Below, piece after piece: positions 44,707 to 54,431 of a DNA stretch of 64,000 nucleotides. Made by a program: the position numbers and the translations under genes. The stretch's first letter is position 1. The number at the start of each line of letters is the position of its first letter. Source of the stretch: Cupriavidus taiwanensis LMG 19424 (GTDB lineage Bacteria > Pseudomonadota > Gammaproteobacteria > Burkholderiales > Burkholderiaceae); contig NC_010528.1 of NCBI RefSeq assembly GCF_000069785.1, positions 682,001 through 746,000 of the forward strand, given 5' to 3'. A model generated the notes under the pieces. That model was not told the DNA's origin. It ran no database searches and was given only the letters and a program-made list of their open reading frames with translations.

Positions 44707-45096
44707 TCAATCGCGGTAGGTCCAGGTCCGGTGCAGCAGGTAGGTGAGCATCGGCACGGTCAGCACCACGCCAGCCAGCCCTGTCCAATAGCTGGCCCCC
44801 AGCCATTGCGCGGTCCACGAAATACCCACGGTCAGCGCCAGCCCCAGCAGCGAGACGCCGGCAAAACGCCGCAGGGTGCGGTGGTGCAGGCGCGAGGAGA
44901 AGCTCCACAGGGTATTGAGCAAGTACGAGCACAACGTGGCGGAAACGAAGGCGAGGCCGTTGGCCGTTACCGGCGAGGCGTCGAGCAGGTTCACCAGCGT
45001 GGCGGTGATGGCGACATGCACGCCGGTCGAGGTGGCGCCGGACACCACGAACCGCGTGAAGCGGTGCAGCCCGGGCGCGGTGCCGCCGGCGTTCAC
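44707..45096 (-). CDS. GtrA-like small membrane protein
   Basis: A 129-residue protein with four hydrophobic helices and the GtrA signature: RFTRFVVSGATSTGVHVAITATLV, ANGLAFVSATLCSYLLNTLWSFSS and LTYLLHRTWTYRD. GtrA proteins are thought to flip polyprenol-linked sugars across the inner membrane. The GTG start overlaps the methyltransferase stop in a GTGA, so the pair is coupled; an open frame upstream is the shadow of that gene. Codes convergently with the GtrB-like gene. Confidence 0.88.
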   Translation of the reverse strand: MNAGGTAPGLHRFTRFVVSGATSTGVHVAITATLVNLLDASPVTANGLAFVSATLCSYLLNTLWSFSSRLHHRTLRRFAGVSLLGLALTVGISWTAQWLGASYWTGLAGVVLTVPMLTYLLHRTWTYRD

Positions 45097-45827
45097 GATG
45101 CGCGCAGCACGGCCATCAGCGAAATGCCGAACGGCAGCGAGCCGCGCGCGAGCCAGTGGCGCTCCGCGCGGAACACGCGGTGCAGCACGTGGTTGACCGG
45201 CGCGGCCGGCAGGCCGGCGCCGGTCGCGTGGCGGCTGCCACGCAGCCGGTCGCCCATGCGCGCGGCGACGGCCAGCGGGAACAGCATCGTGTTGAAGTAA
45301 GACATCCGTTCCACATGCAGGCCACAGCGGCTGGCCAGCGCGTGCAGCGAACGCTTGCTGTAGCGGCGCTGGTGATGCAGGAAGACGTCGTGCGCGCTCC
45401 ATAGCCACTGGTAGGCGGGCACGGTCAGGAAGACCGCGCCGCCCGCCTTCATCAGCCTGGCCGCGCAGTCCAGCGAGCCGGCATCGTCGGCGATGTGCTC
45501 CAGGCAGTCGAGCAGGCAGACCAGGTCGAAGCTGTGCCCTGCGAACGGCATCTGGTCGGGACATTTGCCAAGGCGCAGGTCATAGGCGTCGCCGGCTTTC
45601 TCGCGTGCCAGGCGAAGTGCGGTGCCGTCCATTTCCACCGCGCTGACCTGGCCGAATTGCGACAGCATCGCCAGATTGCCGCCGGTGCCCGCGCCGATCT
45701 CGAGGATCGACGCCTGGCGCGGCAAGGCCAGGCCAGAGAGGATGGTGGCGACGATCTCGCGCCGGCCACGGAACCACCAATGACTGGCCTCGGTGTCGGC
45801 CATTTCAAGGTACGCGTCAGGGGACAT
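45093..45827 (-). CDS. Class I SAM-dependent methyltransferase
   Basis: A 244-residue enzyme. SAM-binding motif I is ILEIGAGTGGNLAML (residues 41-55), the acidic residue after strand 2 lies in VSAVEMDGTAL, and motif post-I/II is DLVCLLDCLEHIADD. MADTEASHWWFRGRREIV near the N-terminus is typical of a methyltransferase group found in polysaccharide and lipid-glycan clusters. The substrate is unknown, perhaps a glycan or polyprenol-linked intermediate. It overlaps the GtrA-like gene by four bases. Confidence 0.88.
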   Translation of the reverse strand: MSPDAYLEMADTEASHWWFRGRREIVATILSGLALPRQASILEIGAGTGGNLAMLSQFGQVSAVEMDGTALRLAREKAGDAYDLRLGKCPDQMPFAGHSFDLVCLLDCLEHIADDAGSLDCAARLMKAGGAVFLTVPAYQWLWSAHDVFLHHQRRYSKRSLHALASRCGLHVERMSYFNTMLFPLAVAARMGDRLRGSRHATGAGLPAAPVNHVLHRVFRAERHWLARGSLPFGISLMAVLRAS

Positions 45828-45859
45828 GGATCCGATCCTTCAATGGGAGCGTGGCGGTG

Positions 45860-47236
45860 CTAGCCCTGCACGCAGATCAACCCCAGGTCTCCCTTCTTCA
45901 CCTGCAGCTTGTAGTCGCGCATCAGCCGGAACAACGTCACCCGCGAAATCCCGAGTTCGGCGGCCACGTCGATCAGCCGTTCATGGTGCCGCTGCAGCGC
46001 TTCGACAATGGCGTTCTGCTCGGCGGCCTCGCGGATCGCGGCCAGCGTGAGCGGGCGGTCTTCGGCGGGGGCGGCCAGCTCCAGGTCGTCGGGCTGGATC
46101 ACGCCGTCTTCGCACATGGCCGCCGCGTGGCGGATGCGGTTGATCAGTTCGCGCACGTTGCCGGGCCAGGTGTGCAGCTGGATCGCACGCAGCGCCATCG
46201 GCGAGAAGCCGCGGATGCGCGCCGGCGATTGCTTGCGCACGGTGTCCAGCACGTGTTCGGCAATCAGCAGGATGTCGCTGCCGCGCTCGCGCAGCGGCGG
46301 CTGGCGCACGCGCAGCACGCACAGCCGGTGGTACAGGTCGCCGCGGAAGCGCTCTGCGGCGATCGCGGCTTCCAGGTCGACGTGGGTGGCGGAGATGATG
46401 CGCACGTCCACCTCGACCGACTCGGTGCCGCCCAGCCGCTCGATGCGCCCGGTCTCCAGGAAGCGCAGCAGGCTGGTCTGGCTTTCGATCGGCATGTCGC
46501 CGATTTCATCGAGGAACAGCGTGCCGCCCTGTGCCATCTCGATGCGCCCGGGCTTGCGCTTGGTGGCGCCGGTAAAGGCGCCGCGCTCGTAGCCGAACAG
46601 TTCCGACATCAGCAGCGTAGGCGGGATTGCCGCGCAGTTGACCGCAATGAAGGGGCGCGAGGCGCGCGCCGAGGCACGGTGGATGGCCTGGGCGGCGAGT
46701 TCCTTGCCGGTGCCCGACTCACCCGAGATCAGCACCGGCGTATCCCAGCGCGACACCTTCTCGATGCCGCGGAACAGTGACTGCATGGCCGGGCAGCTGC
46801 CGATCATGCCGTCGGGCCGGGCCGTGCGCACGGTTTCATGCTGCGCGCCGGGCCGCAGCCGGGCCATGCCGAGCGCATGACCCAGGGCCTCGGCCAGGCG
46901 CGGCTGCTCCAGCGGCGCGGTGTGGTAGTCGACGAAATACAGGCCGAGCAAGCGGCGCGCGGTTTCGCTCAGCGCGTGCTGGCCGGCGACGATGCCGATC
47001 CAGCCGATATGCCGCTGCGCCAGCCAGGGCTCGAAGGTTTCCAGTTCGGCATCGCCGAAACCGCCTTGCAGGTCCAGCAGCGCGGCAAGGGGCTGGCTGG
47101 TCGGAGGCATGGCCTGCAGGTCCTGCAGGTTCGACGCAAAGCTGATTTTCCAGCCGCGCTGGGCGAACAGGCGGCACAGCGTGGCGTCATGGTGCTGCGA
47201 CAGGTACAGCAGCGGGCGGTTGGCGTACGCGCTCAT
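45860..47236 (-). CDS. Sigma-54-dependent transcriptional activator, VpsR-like
   Basis: A 458-residue enhancer-binding protein. Residues 1-125 form a receiver-like domain of low similarity to true receivers (Asp55 in ALLDLQGGFG). The AAA+ domain has Walker A GESGTGKE (172-179) and the sigma-54-contacting GAFTGAT loop (219-225) intact, then TLFLDEIGDM. A Fis-type helix-turn-helix (LIDVAAELGISRVTLFRLMRDYKL) closes the protein. The layout resembles VpsR-type regulators of surface polysaccharide or biofilm genes, fitting the glycan genes around it. AGGGAAATCTC-like sequence precedes the ATG at 47236. Confidence 0.92.
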   Translation of the reverse strand: MSAYANRPLLYLSQHHDATLCRLFAQRGWKISFASNLQDLQAMPPTSQPLAALLDLQGGFGDAELETFEPWLAQRHIGWIGIVAGQHALSETARRLLGLYFVDYHTAPLEQPRLAEALGHALGMARLRPGAQHETVRTARPDGMIGSCPAMQSLFRGIEKVSRWDTPVLISGESGTGKELAAQAIHRASARASRPFIAVNCAAIPPTLLMSELFGYERGAFTGATKRKPGRIEMAQGGTLFLDEIGDMPIESQTSLLRFLETGRIERLGGTESVEVDVRIISATHVDLEAAIAAERFRGDLYHRLCVLRVRQPPLRERGSDILLIAEHVLDTVRKQSPARIRGFSPMALRAIQLHTWPGNVRELINRIRHAAAMCEDGVIQPDDLELAAPAEDRPLTLAAIREAAEQNAIVEALQRHHERLIDVAAELGISRVTLFRLMRDYKLQVKKGDLGLICVQG

Positions 47237-48370
47237 GAGATTTCCCCGGATTCTTGTTTTTGCGGAACTGGCGGCCGGCATGGCCGGCCGCTGGTCCCGT
47301 TGGCTCTAAGGCTTGCGCCGGCCGCATCGTGGCGATGCCGCGCGCGGCGCGCTCCCCAATTTCTGTTGTTCCACCCCGTTCTTGTCCGGGCGCACCGGCA
47401 TGCCGGCTTGCCGCGGGATTCAGGTGGCACGGACCGCTTGCTTGCGCTCGCGGCCCGTGCGCCTGAATGACCTCCGCTTTATCTTGTCGACCCCATGTCA
47501 TGGCGGGTGCCGATGCGGGCCAGTTCCTGCCGCGTGGCCCCCGCTTACAGCGCCAGTCCAATTCCCCGCCCTGGGTTGCGGGGGTCGTCCTGAAACTGAT
47601 CCTCGGCGAACGCGTGCCAGTGTGCTTGCCGCTCTCGTTTCAGACTTCCCCTTTGTGCCGGGCTTCTGTTCGCGCCGACATATCTGCGACGACTGTGCCA
47701 GAGCGTGGTAAGTCATTGAAAAGAAAGGTAATGCGATATCTGGGTGGAGGCATCGCCGGCGCGGCGCGGCGCAAAACGTTCCGCTCTTGTTACGCCGCGC
47801 GGGCATTTCGTGTTGCAACGCAAAAAATCTATCCGCGGCAAAGCAACGTATCGGGCACGGATTCGGCGGATGGGGTGCGGGAGGAGGCATTTCCAGCGTG
47901 CAGGGCCCACCTAAACGAGGGAGTGCAAAATTGGAAACACCCGTGACGGAGGGCTCCGATACTGCACCTCACCATCCCGCAAAACAGTTTCATTTCCGTT
48001 ACAAGGATTTGAAGGGCATACATCTTTCGCCGACATGGGGCGACCGCGCCGACCTCAGCCTTTTGGTGCCGCGCACGCGCGGGCAGTACTGGCGGGATGG
48101 AGAAAACCGGCGCGTTGACAGGCCTTCGGACGAATCGTGGCTGGGCAGCTCAGCCGCTTCTCATCTGTTTGGATGGGCAGAGCAAGATTTCCACGCAGGC
48201 TGGCAAGCGGGACCAAATGGTTGCATCCGTGAAACTCGGACATCGTGCCGACCACGCGTCGGGGTTCTTGCGTGGTACGGGGCGGGTGGGCCTGACAGGC
48301 GACAAGCCTTTGATTTGGCGGGCCTAGACGAAAATGATTCGTATTGCCAACATCGCGGGGCCAAACAATT
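47237..48370. other. 1.13-kb region without a convincing gene
   Basis: This stretch is noticeably less GC-rich than its surroundings, especially 47.70-48.05 kb. Open frames at 47467-47946 and 47787-48380 lack recognisable motifs and good ribosome sites. It holds the sigma-54 activator's upstream region and the 3' side of the LysR gene. GTTGCAAC at about 47812 is a short perfect palindrome. An RNA gene or a decayed gene is possible but not shown. Confidence 0.45.
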
Positions 48371-49339
48371 TCACGGATGAAACTGCACGGCATTGCCGGC
48401 GGCGAGCGTGGACGCCTGCGCGCCTTCCAGCCGCACCTGTTCCTGCAGCCAGGCATGAAACTGCTGGATGGCCTTCTCGCGCGGATTGCCTTCGCGCCAG
48501 GTCACCCAGTAGTGCAGGCTCGACGGGATCCGCGTGGGGCCGATCTGCACCAGTTCGCCGCTGGCCAGGTAGTCGTGCGCCAGCTGCGCGCGCGCCGTCG
48601 CCACGCCCAGGCCGGCCACGGCGGACTGCAGCATCAGGCCGGCGTCCTGGAAGATCGGGCCACGCTCCGGTTCGTCGCCGGGCAGGCCGGCGGCCTCGAG
48701 CCAGTCGCGCCACGGGCGCAGGGCAAAGCGCAGCATCGGCAGGCGCGGCACGTCGGCCAGCGTAAAGCCCGGGTAGCGCGCCAGCAGCGCCGGGCTGGCC
48801 ACCGCGATCACGTGGTCTTCGATCAGGTTGTGGCACTCGAAGCCGGGCAGGTCGATGCGCTGGTGCCAGATGCCGACATCGACGCTGTATGGGTCCGGGG
48901 GCGTGATCTCCGCATGCAGCCGCAAGTGCAGGTCCAGCGACGGCACCTGGGCGTGCAGGCTGGGCAGGCGCCGGATCAGCCAGGCATTGGCCAGGTCGGC
49001 CATCACGCTGACTTGCAGCCGGATCACCGGCGGCCCGGCACTGTTGCCAGCCTCGCGCAGCGCGCTTTCGATGTCGTCGAGCGCGCCGCGCACCTGTTCG
49101 GCCAGCCGCGCCCCGACGCTGGTGGGCGCCATCTGGCTGCCGCTGCGCTGGAACAGCTTGGTGCCGAGGCTGGTTTCCAGCGCGCGGACGTGATGGCTGA
49201 TGGCGCTGTGGGTCAGGGCCAGCTCCTCGGCCGCGCGCGAGAAGCTGCGGTGGCGCGCGGCGGCCTCCAGTGCACGCAGCGCTTGCAGCGGCGGCAGGTG
49301 GACGGGGCGTGTGGAAGCTCTGGCTGGGGCCTTGGCCAT
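48371..49339 (-). CDS. LysR-family regulator (GcvA-like)
   Basis: A 322-residue LysR protein. The winged helix is LQALRALEAAARHRSFSRAAEELALTHSAISHHVRALETSLGTKLFQR (about 18-66); the effector domain includes VDVGIWHQRIDLPGFE and GLGVATARAQLAHDYLASGELVQIG, as in the GcvA/AmpR-like subgroup. The start is ATG 49339; a TTG nine bases upstream is in frame. Its upstream sequence is repeated almost exactly before the MFS gene at 53.0 kb, so that transporter is its probable target. Confidence 0.92.
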   Translation of the reverse strand: MAKAPARASTRPVHLPPLQALRALEAAARHRSFSRAAEELALTHSAISHHVRALETSLGTKLFQRSGSQMAPTSVGARLAEQVRGALDDIESALREAGNSAGPPVIRLQVSVMADLANAWLIRRLPSLHAQVPSLDLHLRLHAEITPPDPYSVDVGIWHQRIDLPGFECHNLIEDHVIAVASPALLARYPGFTLADVPRLPMLRFALRPWRDWLEAAGLPGDEPERGPIFQDAGLMLQSAVAGLGVATARAQLAHDYLASGELVQIGPTRIPSSLHYWVTWREGNPREKAIQQFHAWLQEQVRLEGAQASTLAAGNAVQFHP

Positions 49340-49366
49340 GGTGGTCAAATTCTACTCACAATTGCC
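49337..49366 (-). promoter_or_regulatory. LysR upstream element, copy 1
   Basis: On the minus strand GCAATTGTGAGTAGAATTTG leads into ACCACC and the ATG of the LysR gene. It matches a second copy at 53018-53047 at 27 of 30 positions. Inside is a T-N11-A type sequence of the sort LysR proteins bind. Confidence 0.6.
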
Positions 49367-49599
49367 GCGGAATTTCCGGTTGCCCCCGAAGGGAATCACG
49401 GCAAGGACCTGCGGGACATTGGACGACAGCGAATTGACTGCCGGCGATGGAGGCGGCGCGTGGTCTCCTAGCTCTTAAGGTTGATTCGCCTAAAGGACGA
49501 TGCCTGTCCTGCACGCCGCACAGTATCTTGCCCCTATCAGCTTTGCCTGGCGACGACGCATCGCGAATTGCCGTCAGGTCATGCCGGGGGGCGACAAGA

Positions 49600-50559
49600 A
49601 TGACAACGGGGACTCGGGTCTTTACCCGTGGGGATGCGCTGAGATGGGGAGTGGTCTTGCTTGTGCTGGCACTCGACGGAGCCTGGCTCGCCGCGAGCGG
49701 GCGTTCCGTGACCAGCGCCAGCCTGAGCGGTAGTTGCCTTGGCGTGGCTGTGCTGGCTGCGATTGCCATGACGCTGGGCCTGATCGCCTCCCATCCCCGT
49801 ATCGACGCTACGTTGCGCGGATTGCACTATCGGCGTCTGGCGCTGGTGGCGCACAGCGGCGCGCTGCTGATCGCTTTCACCAACGTCATGGGTGTCATGT
49901 CATATCTGCTGGTGACACTGGCGCCCCCGCTGGTGGATGGCCGGCTGGCGGCGCTCGATCAGGTGCTCGGCTTTGACTGGCCGCGGACATACGCCTGGGT
50001 GCGTGCCCATCCGGGTATTGATTACGTTCTGAAGCTTGCCTACATCAGCGGACTCGCCCAGCTGGTACTCATTCCCATCCTGACCGGTCTGCTCGGGCAG
50101 GCCAGCTATCTGCGCGAGTTCCTTGCGAATTTGATGTTGTCTTGCGTGCTGCTGTTGCTGATCGCCGCGCCTTGGCCCGCGGCCGGCGCCTATGTCAGCT
50201 ACGGCATGGCCAGTGCAGACGAGCTTGCCACGGTCGCGCACTTCGCCCAATTGCGCGACGGCACCCTGCAGGTGTTCGATTTGGGTCAAATGCAGGGCCT
50301 GGTTTCGCTGCCGTCCTATCACACCGCGCTGGCCCTGATCTTTATCCAGGCGATGCGCTGGTCGAAGATCGGTTTCGTCCTGGCTTGCGTATTGAACGGC
50401 CTGATGATTCTTTCCACGCCCACGGAGGGAGGGCACTACCTTGTGGATGTGGTCGCAGGTGTCGGGCTATGGGCGTTGACCGCAGGCATGCTGCATGCAT
50501 TCGCCGGGCGGCGCACGCCGGCGAGGCTCGGTCAAGCGGCGCCGGCACAGCTGGCTTGA
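49600..50559 (+). CDS. PAP2-superfamily membrane protein (inositolphosphotransferase-like)
   Basis: A 319-residue protein with about eight membrane helices and the two conserved blocks of the PAP2_3 group: [17 protein letters not shown] (237-253) and [16 protein letters not shown] (272-287), whose His residues and Asp form the phosphotransfer site; DQVLGFDWP (120-128) is also typical. Relatives dephosphorylate lipids or swap phospho-headgroups. The substrate is not known. The gene is 68 bases upstream of the synthase-like gene and cotranscribed with it. The start follows GGGGGGCGACAAGA; an extension to 49447 is not supported. Confidence 0.85.
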   Translation: MTTGTRVFTRGDALRWGVVLLVLALDGAWLAASGRSVTSASLSGSCLGVAVLAAIAMTLGLIASHPRIDATLRGLHYRRLALVAHSGALLIAFTNVMGVMSYLLVTLAPPLVDGRLAALDQVLGFDWPRTYAWVRAHPGIDYVLKLAYISGLAQLVLIPILTGLLGQASYLREFLANLMLSCVLLLLIAAPWPAAGAYVSYGMASADELATVAHFAQLRDGTLQVFDLGQMQGLVSLPSYHTALALIFIQAMRWSKIGFVLACVLNGLMILSTPTEGGHYLVDVVAGVGLWALTAGMLHAFAGRRTPARLGQAAPAQLA

Positions 50560-50626
50560 GGGGAAGGCGGGCGCGGGAGAGCGTCGGCCAGCGGGCAACG
50601 ATAACAATAACCTTCGGGGAAGGGTC

Positions 50627-52927
50627 ATGGAACCAGGCAATCCCATCGATGCCGCCGTCCCGGCGGGAACCCGGGAAGCATTGGGCCGGCCCCGTGCGGC
50701 AACGCCAGGCCAGGAAGTGCGCTGGCGGCGAATCCTTTGCGTGCTCTTCTTTTTCTCTGGCTTCCCCGCGTTAATCTACCAGTTGGTCTGGCAGCGCGCG
50801 CTGTTCCGCATTCTCGGCGTGAATATCGAGTCGGTGACGATAGTCGTTACCGCTTTCATGCTCGGGCTCGGTCTGGGCAGCCTTGCGGGTGGACTGCTAT
50901 CGAGGCGGCGCGGCCTGGCACTGCTTCCGCTGCTCGCTGCCATCGAACTCCTTACCGGCGTTTTTGGTCTGGTGTCACTCGACATTTTCGATCGGGTCGG
51001 TACGCTGGTGCTTGGCTTGCCCTTGGCTGTGACAGCGGCCATGACGCTGGCGCTGGTGCTGGTGCCGACGCTGCTGATGGGCGCCACCCTGCCGGTGCTT
51101 GTCGGCCACCTGGCGCCGCGTTCCGGCAATGTTGGCAATTCGGTGGGGCTGCTTTACTACGTCAACACCTTGGGCGCGGGGGCCGCCTGCCTTGCCTGCG
51201 CGGTAGTGCTGTTTCCCTTCCTGGGCATGCAAGGCGCGGTATATGTGGCGGTCGGATTGAATATTGCGGTCGCTTTCGGAGCACTGTTCACGTACTGGCG
51301 CGAAGGCAAGGGCCTGCACGTCAGCCGGAAGCGGGCCGTGAATACACCAACGACCGCGCCTGCGTTGAAATTCCCTGTCGTCTTGATGCTGGCCTGTATC
51401 GGCGGAGCCATTTCGCTGTCGTATGAGATCTTCTTCTTCCGTACGGTCTCCTATGCGTCGGGCGGCAGCGCCTTCGCCTTCTGCGCCATCCTGGGCGCGT
51501 TCCTGGTAGGCATTGCTTCAGGGTCGCGCCAGGCGGGCGAATGGTGTGACGGCGCGATCGAGCACGGCATGCGGCGCCTGGCGGGCGCGCTGCTCAAAGC
51601 CAACCTGGCGGGCCTGCTGTTCTTGCCCGTGCTGGCACATTTGCAACTCCCTAATGGTGTGCTGCTCGGTGCCTTGCTCCTGATGGTGTACCTGGTGGCA
51701 CGCAGTTGGGGCTCGCTGCTTCCGTGCCTGGCCCATTGGGGTGTCGCGGCCGACGGTCACGCCGGCATGCGTACCGCGCTGCTCTATCTTGCCAATATCG
51801 TCGGGTCCGCCGCGGGCAGCGTCGTCACCGGCTTCGTGCTGATGGAGCATATGGGCCTGGTCAGCATTGCCGTGGTGCTGGTCGGCGCCGGGGTGGCGTG
51901 TTCGCTGTTGCTGGATGCTTGCTTGCCCTTGCCATCGCGCCTGAAGCGTTGGCACGGTGGAGCCGCCTGCGCAACGGGCGTGCTGGCCATGGTGGCACTG
52001 CCCCCGCTTAGCGGGACAGTGCTGGAAACACTGTTGTGGAAAGGCGCGCCCGAAGCCAGGGGACCCTTTGTGCAAGTGATCGAGAATCGCAGCGGCATCA
52101 TCACAGTGGACCAGGAAGGCACTGTGTACGGTGGCGGCATGTACGACGGCCGCTTCAACGTGGACCTGGTGCATGACACCAACGGAATCCTGCGGCCCTA
52201 CGCGCTGAACCTGTTCCATCCTCACCCACGCGACGTGCTGATGATCGGCCTTTCCTCGGGATCGTGGGCGCAGGTGATCGCCAACAACCCGGAAGTCCGC
52301 TCGCTGACCATTGTCGAGATCAATCCGGGCTATGTGGAACTGCTTGCCCGCAATCCGGAGGTGGCCTCGGTTCTCCGCAATCCCAAGGTGACCATCGTCG
52401 TCGACGACGGCCGCCGCTGGCTTCGCCTGCATCCGGAGCGTCGCTTCGACGCCATCGTTTCGAATACCACCTGGCATTTTCGGGCCAATGCCACCAATCT
52501 GCTGTCAGTGGAGTTTCTGCGCCTGGCCGATCACCATCTGAAGCGAAGCGGCATTCTGTACTACAACACCACTGACTCGGAACGGGCCCAACGAACTGCA
52601 TGCCTGGCGTTTCCCTATGGAGCGCGCTTCAGCAACCATATGGTGGTGTCGCGCGCGCCGCTGGCGTGGGATTTCGAGCACTGGCGACGCACGCTGGAAG
52701 CCTATCGCATCGACGGCCGCCCTATCCTGGATCCGAGTCGCCAGCAGGGCCGCGTGCTGACCGATACCTTGAATGCCGTGTGGCGATCCATTGAGCAGGG
52801 CGGCGGATCGGGAAGCGTCGATGCCATGGAGGCTTGCCCGCGCATCCTGGCCAGGACGGCCGGGCTGACGCCAATCACTGATGACAATATGGGCACCGAA
52901 TGGCGTCAGCCGCTCCGGCTTGACTGA
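50627..52927 (+). CDS. Polytopic membrane protein with spermidine-synthase-like domain
   Basis: A 766-residue fusion. Residues 40-500 hold about 13 hydrophobic helices in two blocks ([24 protein letters not shown] opens the first and [22 protein letters not shown] the second). Residues 530-760 resemble the Rossmann domain of spermidine synthase: [16 protein letters not shown] for motif [12 protein letters not shown] for the acidic loop. The catalytic Asp region of true spermidine synthases is replaced by [16 protein letters not shown] (near 612-627). The true reaction is unknown; aminopropyl or methyl transfer to a membrane substrate is conceivable. GGGAAGGGTC precedes the ATG. Confidence 0.82.
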   Translation: MEPGNPIDAAVPAGTREALGRPRAATPGQEVRWRRILCVLFFFSGFPALIYQLVWQRALFRILGVNIESVTIVVTAFMLGLGLGSLAGGLLSRRRGLALLPLLAAIELLTGVFGLVSLDIFDRVGTLVLGLPLAVTAAMTLALVLVPTLLMGATLPVLVGHLAPRSGNVGNSVGLLYYVNTLGAGAACLACAVVLFPFLGMQGAVYVAVGLNIAVAFGALFTYWREGKGLHVSRKRAVNTPTTAPALKFPVVLMLACIGGAISLSYEIFFFRTVSYASGGSAFAFCAILGAFLVGIASGSRQAGEWCDGAIEHGMRRLAGALLKANLAGLLFLPVLAHLQLPNGVLLGALLLMVYLVARSWGSLLPCLAHWGVAADGHAGMRTALLYLANIVGSAAGSVVTGFVLMEHMGLVSIAVVLVGAGVACSLLLDACLPLPSRLKRWHGGAACATGVLAMVALPPLSGTVLETLLWKGAPEARGPFVQVIENRSGIITVDQEGTVYGGGMYDGRFNVDLVHDTNGILRPYALNLFHPHPRDVLMIGLSSGSWAQVIANNPEVRSLTIVEINPGYVELLARNPEVASVLRNPKVTIVVDDGRRWLRLHPERRFDAIVSNTTWHFRANATNLLSVEFLRLADHHLKRSGILYYNTTDSERAQRTACLAFPYGARFSNHMVVSRAPLAWDFEHWRRTLEAYRIDGRPILDPSRQQGRVLTDTLNAVWRSIEQGGGSGSVDAMEACPRILARTAGLTPITDDNMGTEWRQPLRLD

Positions 52928-53017
52928 ACGTCGTTCTTGCTGCTCTCCAGCGCAATCGGCTGAGCATCCAGTTCATTTACGGAGGGTGCGCTCGCCATCG
53001 GCGGAAAATCGCTTCGC

Positions 53018-53047
53018 CATGGACGTCAAATTCTATTCACAATTGCG
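53018..53047. promoter_or_regulatory. LysR upstream element, copy 2, before the MFS gene
   Basis: The plus strand reads GTCAAATTCTATTCACAATT and matches the LysR gene's own upstream element with three mismatches over 30 bases. On the minus strand it still leads into ATG-GCG-AAG, like the LysR start ATG-GCC-AAG, but that frame stops after 15 codons. It is probably the LysR operator for the transporter plus a remnant of a lysR 5' end. Confidence 0.65.
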
Positions 53048-53100
53048 GTGGGTATCTTTCGTTGGCTTTGCCATGTCAGAGGGAAGACAATGCAGGCCAT

Positions 53101-54360
53101 ATGACTACGACTTCCACCTTGTCTTCCACATCCCCGCAGGTGCGGCCCGAAGCCGGTGCGCACGCCCGCTGGCGCGTGCTGGCCGTGTTTTCGCTGGGCT
53201 TTCTGATTTCCTATCTGTTCCGCGGCGTCAACCTGGGCTTTGCCCCCCATCTGACGCGTGAACTCGGCCTCAATGCCGGTGACCTGGGTTTGCTCACCAG
53301 CTTCTATTTCCTTGGCTTCGCCTGCGCCCAGCTGCCGGCGGGCATCCTGCTGGACCGCTACGGCCCGCGCCGCACCGAGGCGGCGATGCTGCTGGTGGCG
53401 GTGGCCGGCTCGCTGGTGTTCGCGCTCGCGCCCGGCATGGCAGGACTGGCCGCAGGCCGGCTGCTGATCGGCGTGGGCGTGTCGGTGTGCCTGGGTGCCG
53501 CGATCCAGGCGTTGTCAATGTGGTTCCCGCTGTCGCGCATGCCCTTGCTCAACGGCGTGGTGATGGCCATCGGCGGCCTTGGTGCGGTGCTCGTCGGCAC
53601 GCCACTGACCTGGCTGCTGTCGTATACCGACTGGCGCACGGTCAGCATCGGCCTCGCCTGCGTGTCGCTGGCGATGGCGGCGCTGCTGTGGGTCAGCGCG
53701 CCGGACAAGCCCCGGGTCGGCAAGGAAAGCCTGCGCGAGCAGCTGCGCGGCACGCGCCAGATCCTGGGCAGCGAGCGCTTCTGGCGCGTGGTGCCGCTGA
53801 CGCTGCTCAACCAGGGCGTATTCCTGGCGGTGCAGACGCTGTGGGTGGGCGCCTTCCTGCGCGATGTGCCGGGCTACGACGCAGGCACCAGCGCGCGGCT
53901 GGTGTCGGTGATCGGCTTTGCCATGATGGCAGGCTGCGTCGGCTCGGGCTGGGCCGCGCGCCACCTGGAGCGTCTGGGCGTGAGCCTCTATGCCTTTGCC
54001 GGCGCCGGCATGACTGGCTTTATCGTGGTCCAGCTGCTGCTGATGGCTGAGGTGCCGCTGCCGCCGGTTCTGATGTGGGCGGCCTACGGCGTGTTCGGTT
54101 CCAGTGGCATCTTGACCTACGCAGTGCTGGCGCGCAGCTTCCCGGATGCACTGATCGGTCGGGCAACGACTGCCTTGACGCTGACCGTGTTCCTGTCGAC
54201 CTTTGCCTGCCAGGTGGGCGTGGGCCACGTGCTGGATTTTTGGGCCGCGACCGCCGGACATTACCCGAAGGCCGCGCACCTGACGGCGTGGGGCGGACTA
54301 GTGGTACTTCAGATGCTGGCGGCCGTGTGGTACCTGATGGGGGCGCGCCAACCTCGTTGA
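53101..54360 (+). CDS. Major facilitator superfamily transporter
   Basis: A 419-residue transporter with 12 predicted helices. The loop 2-3 motif is GILLDRYGPRRTEAAML, and YLFRGVNLGFAPHLTREL lies after helix 1. It resembles MFS carriers for organic acids or cyanate-type anions, but the substrate is open. The ATG at 53101 has only a weak ribosome site; a TTG at 53062 is in frame. The LysR-type element 54-83 bases upstream suggests control by the regulator at 48.4-49.3 kb. Confidence 0.88.
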   Translation: MTTTSTLSSTSPQVRPEAGAHARWRVLAVFSLGFLISYLFRGVNLGFAPHLTRELGLNAGDLGLLTSFYFLGFACAQLPAGILLDRYGPRRTEAAMLLVAVAGSLVFALAPGMAGLAAGRLLIGVGVSVCLGAAIQALSMWFPLSRMPLLNGVVMAIGGLGAVLVGTPLTWLLSYTDWRTVSIGLACVSLAMAALLWVSAPDKPRVGKESLREQLRGTRQILGSERFWRVVPLTLLNQGVFLAVQTLWVGAFLRDVPGYDAGTSARLVSVIGFAMMAGCVGSGWAARHLERLGVSLYAFAGAGMTGFIVVQLLLMAEVPLPPVLMWAAYGVFGSSGILTYAVLARSFPDALIGRATTALTLTVFLSTFACQVGVGHVLDFWAATAGHYPKAAHLTAWGGLVVLQMLAAVWYLMGARQPR

Positions 54361-54431
54361 TGCCGACTGGCGCGATCCCCTCGGGCTATCGCAGACGAGC
54401 CGGAATCGCGCTCCAGTCGCCGGGCGAATCC

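Noticed and set aside
47425..47441. TGGCACG followed by CTTGC, resembling a sigma-54 promoter upstream of the activator gene
   Set aside because: The spacing between the GG and GC dinucleotides is two bases too long, and it points away from the activator.
47787..48380. Possible 197-residue protein in the gap before the LysR gene
   Set aside because: No ribosome site, no recognisable domain and mixed composition; it also runs into the 3' end of the LysR gene.
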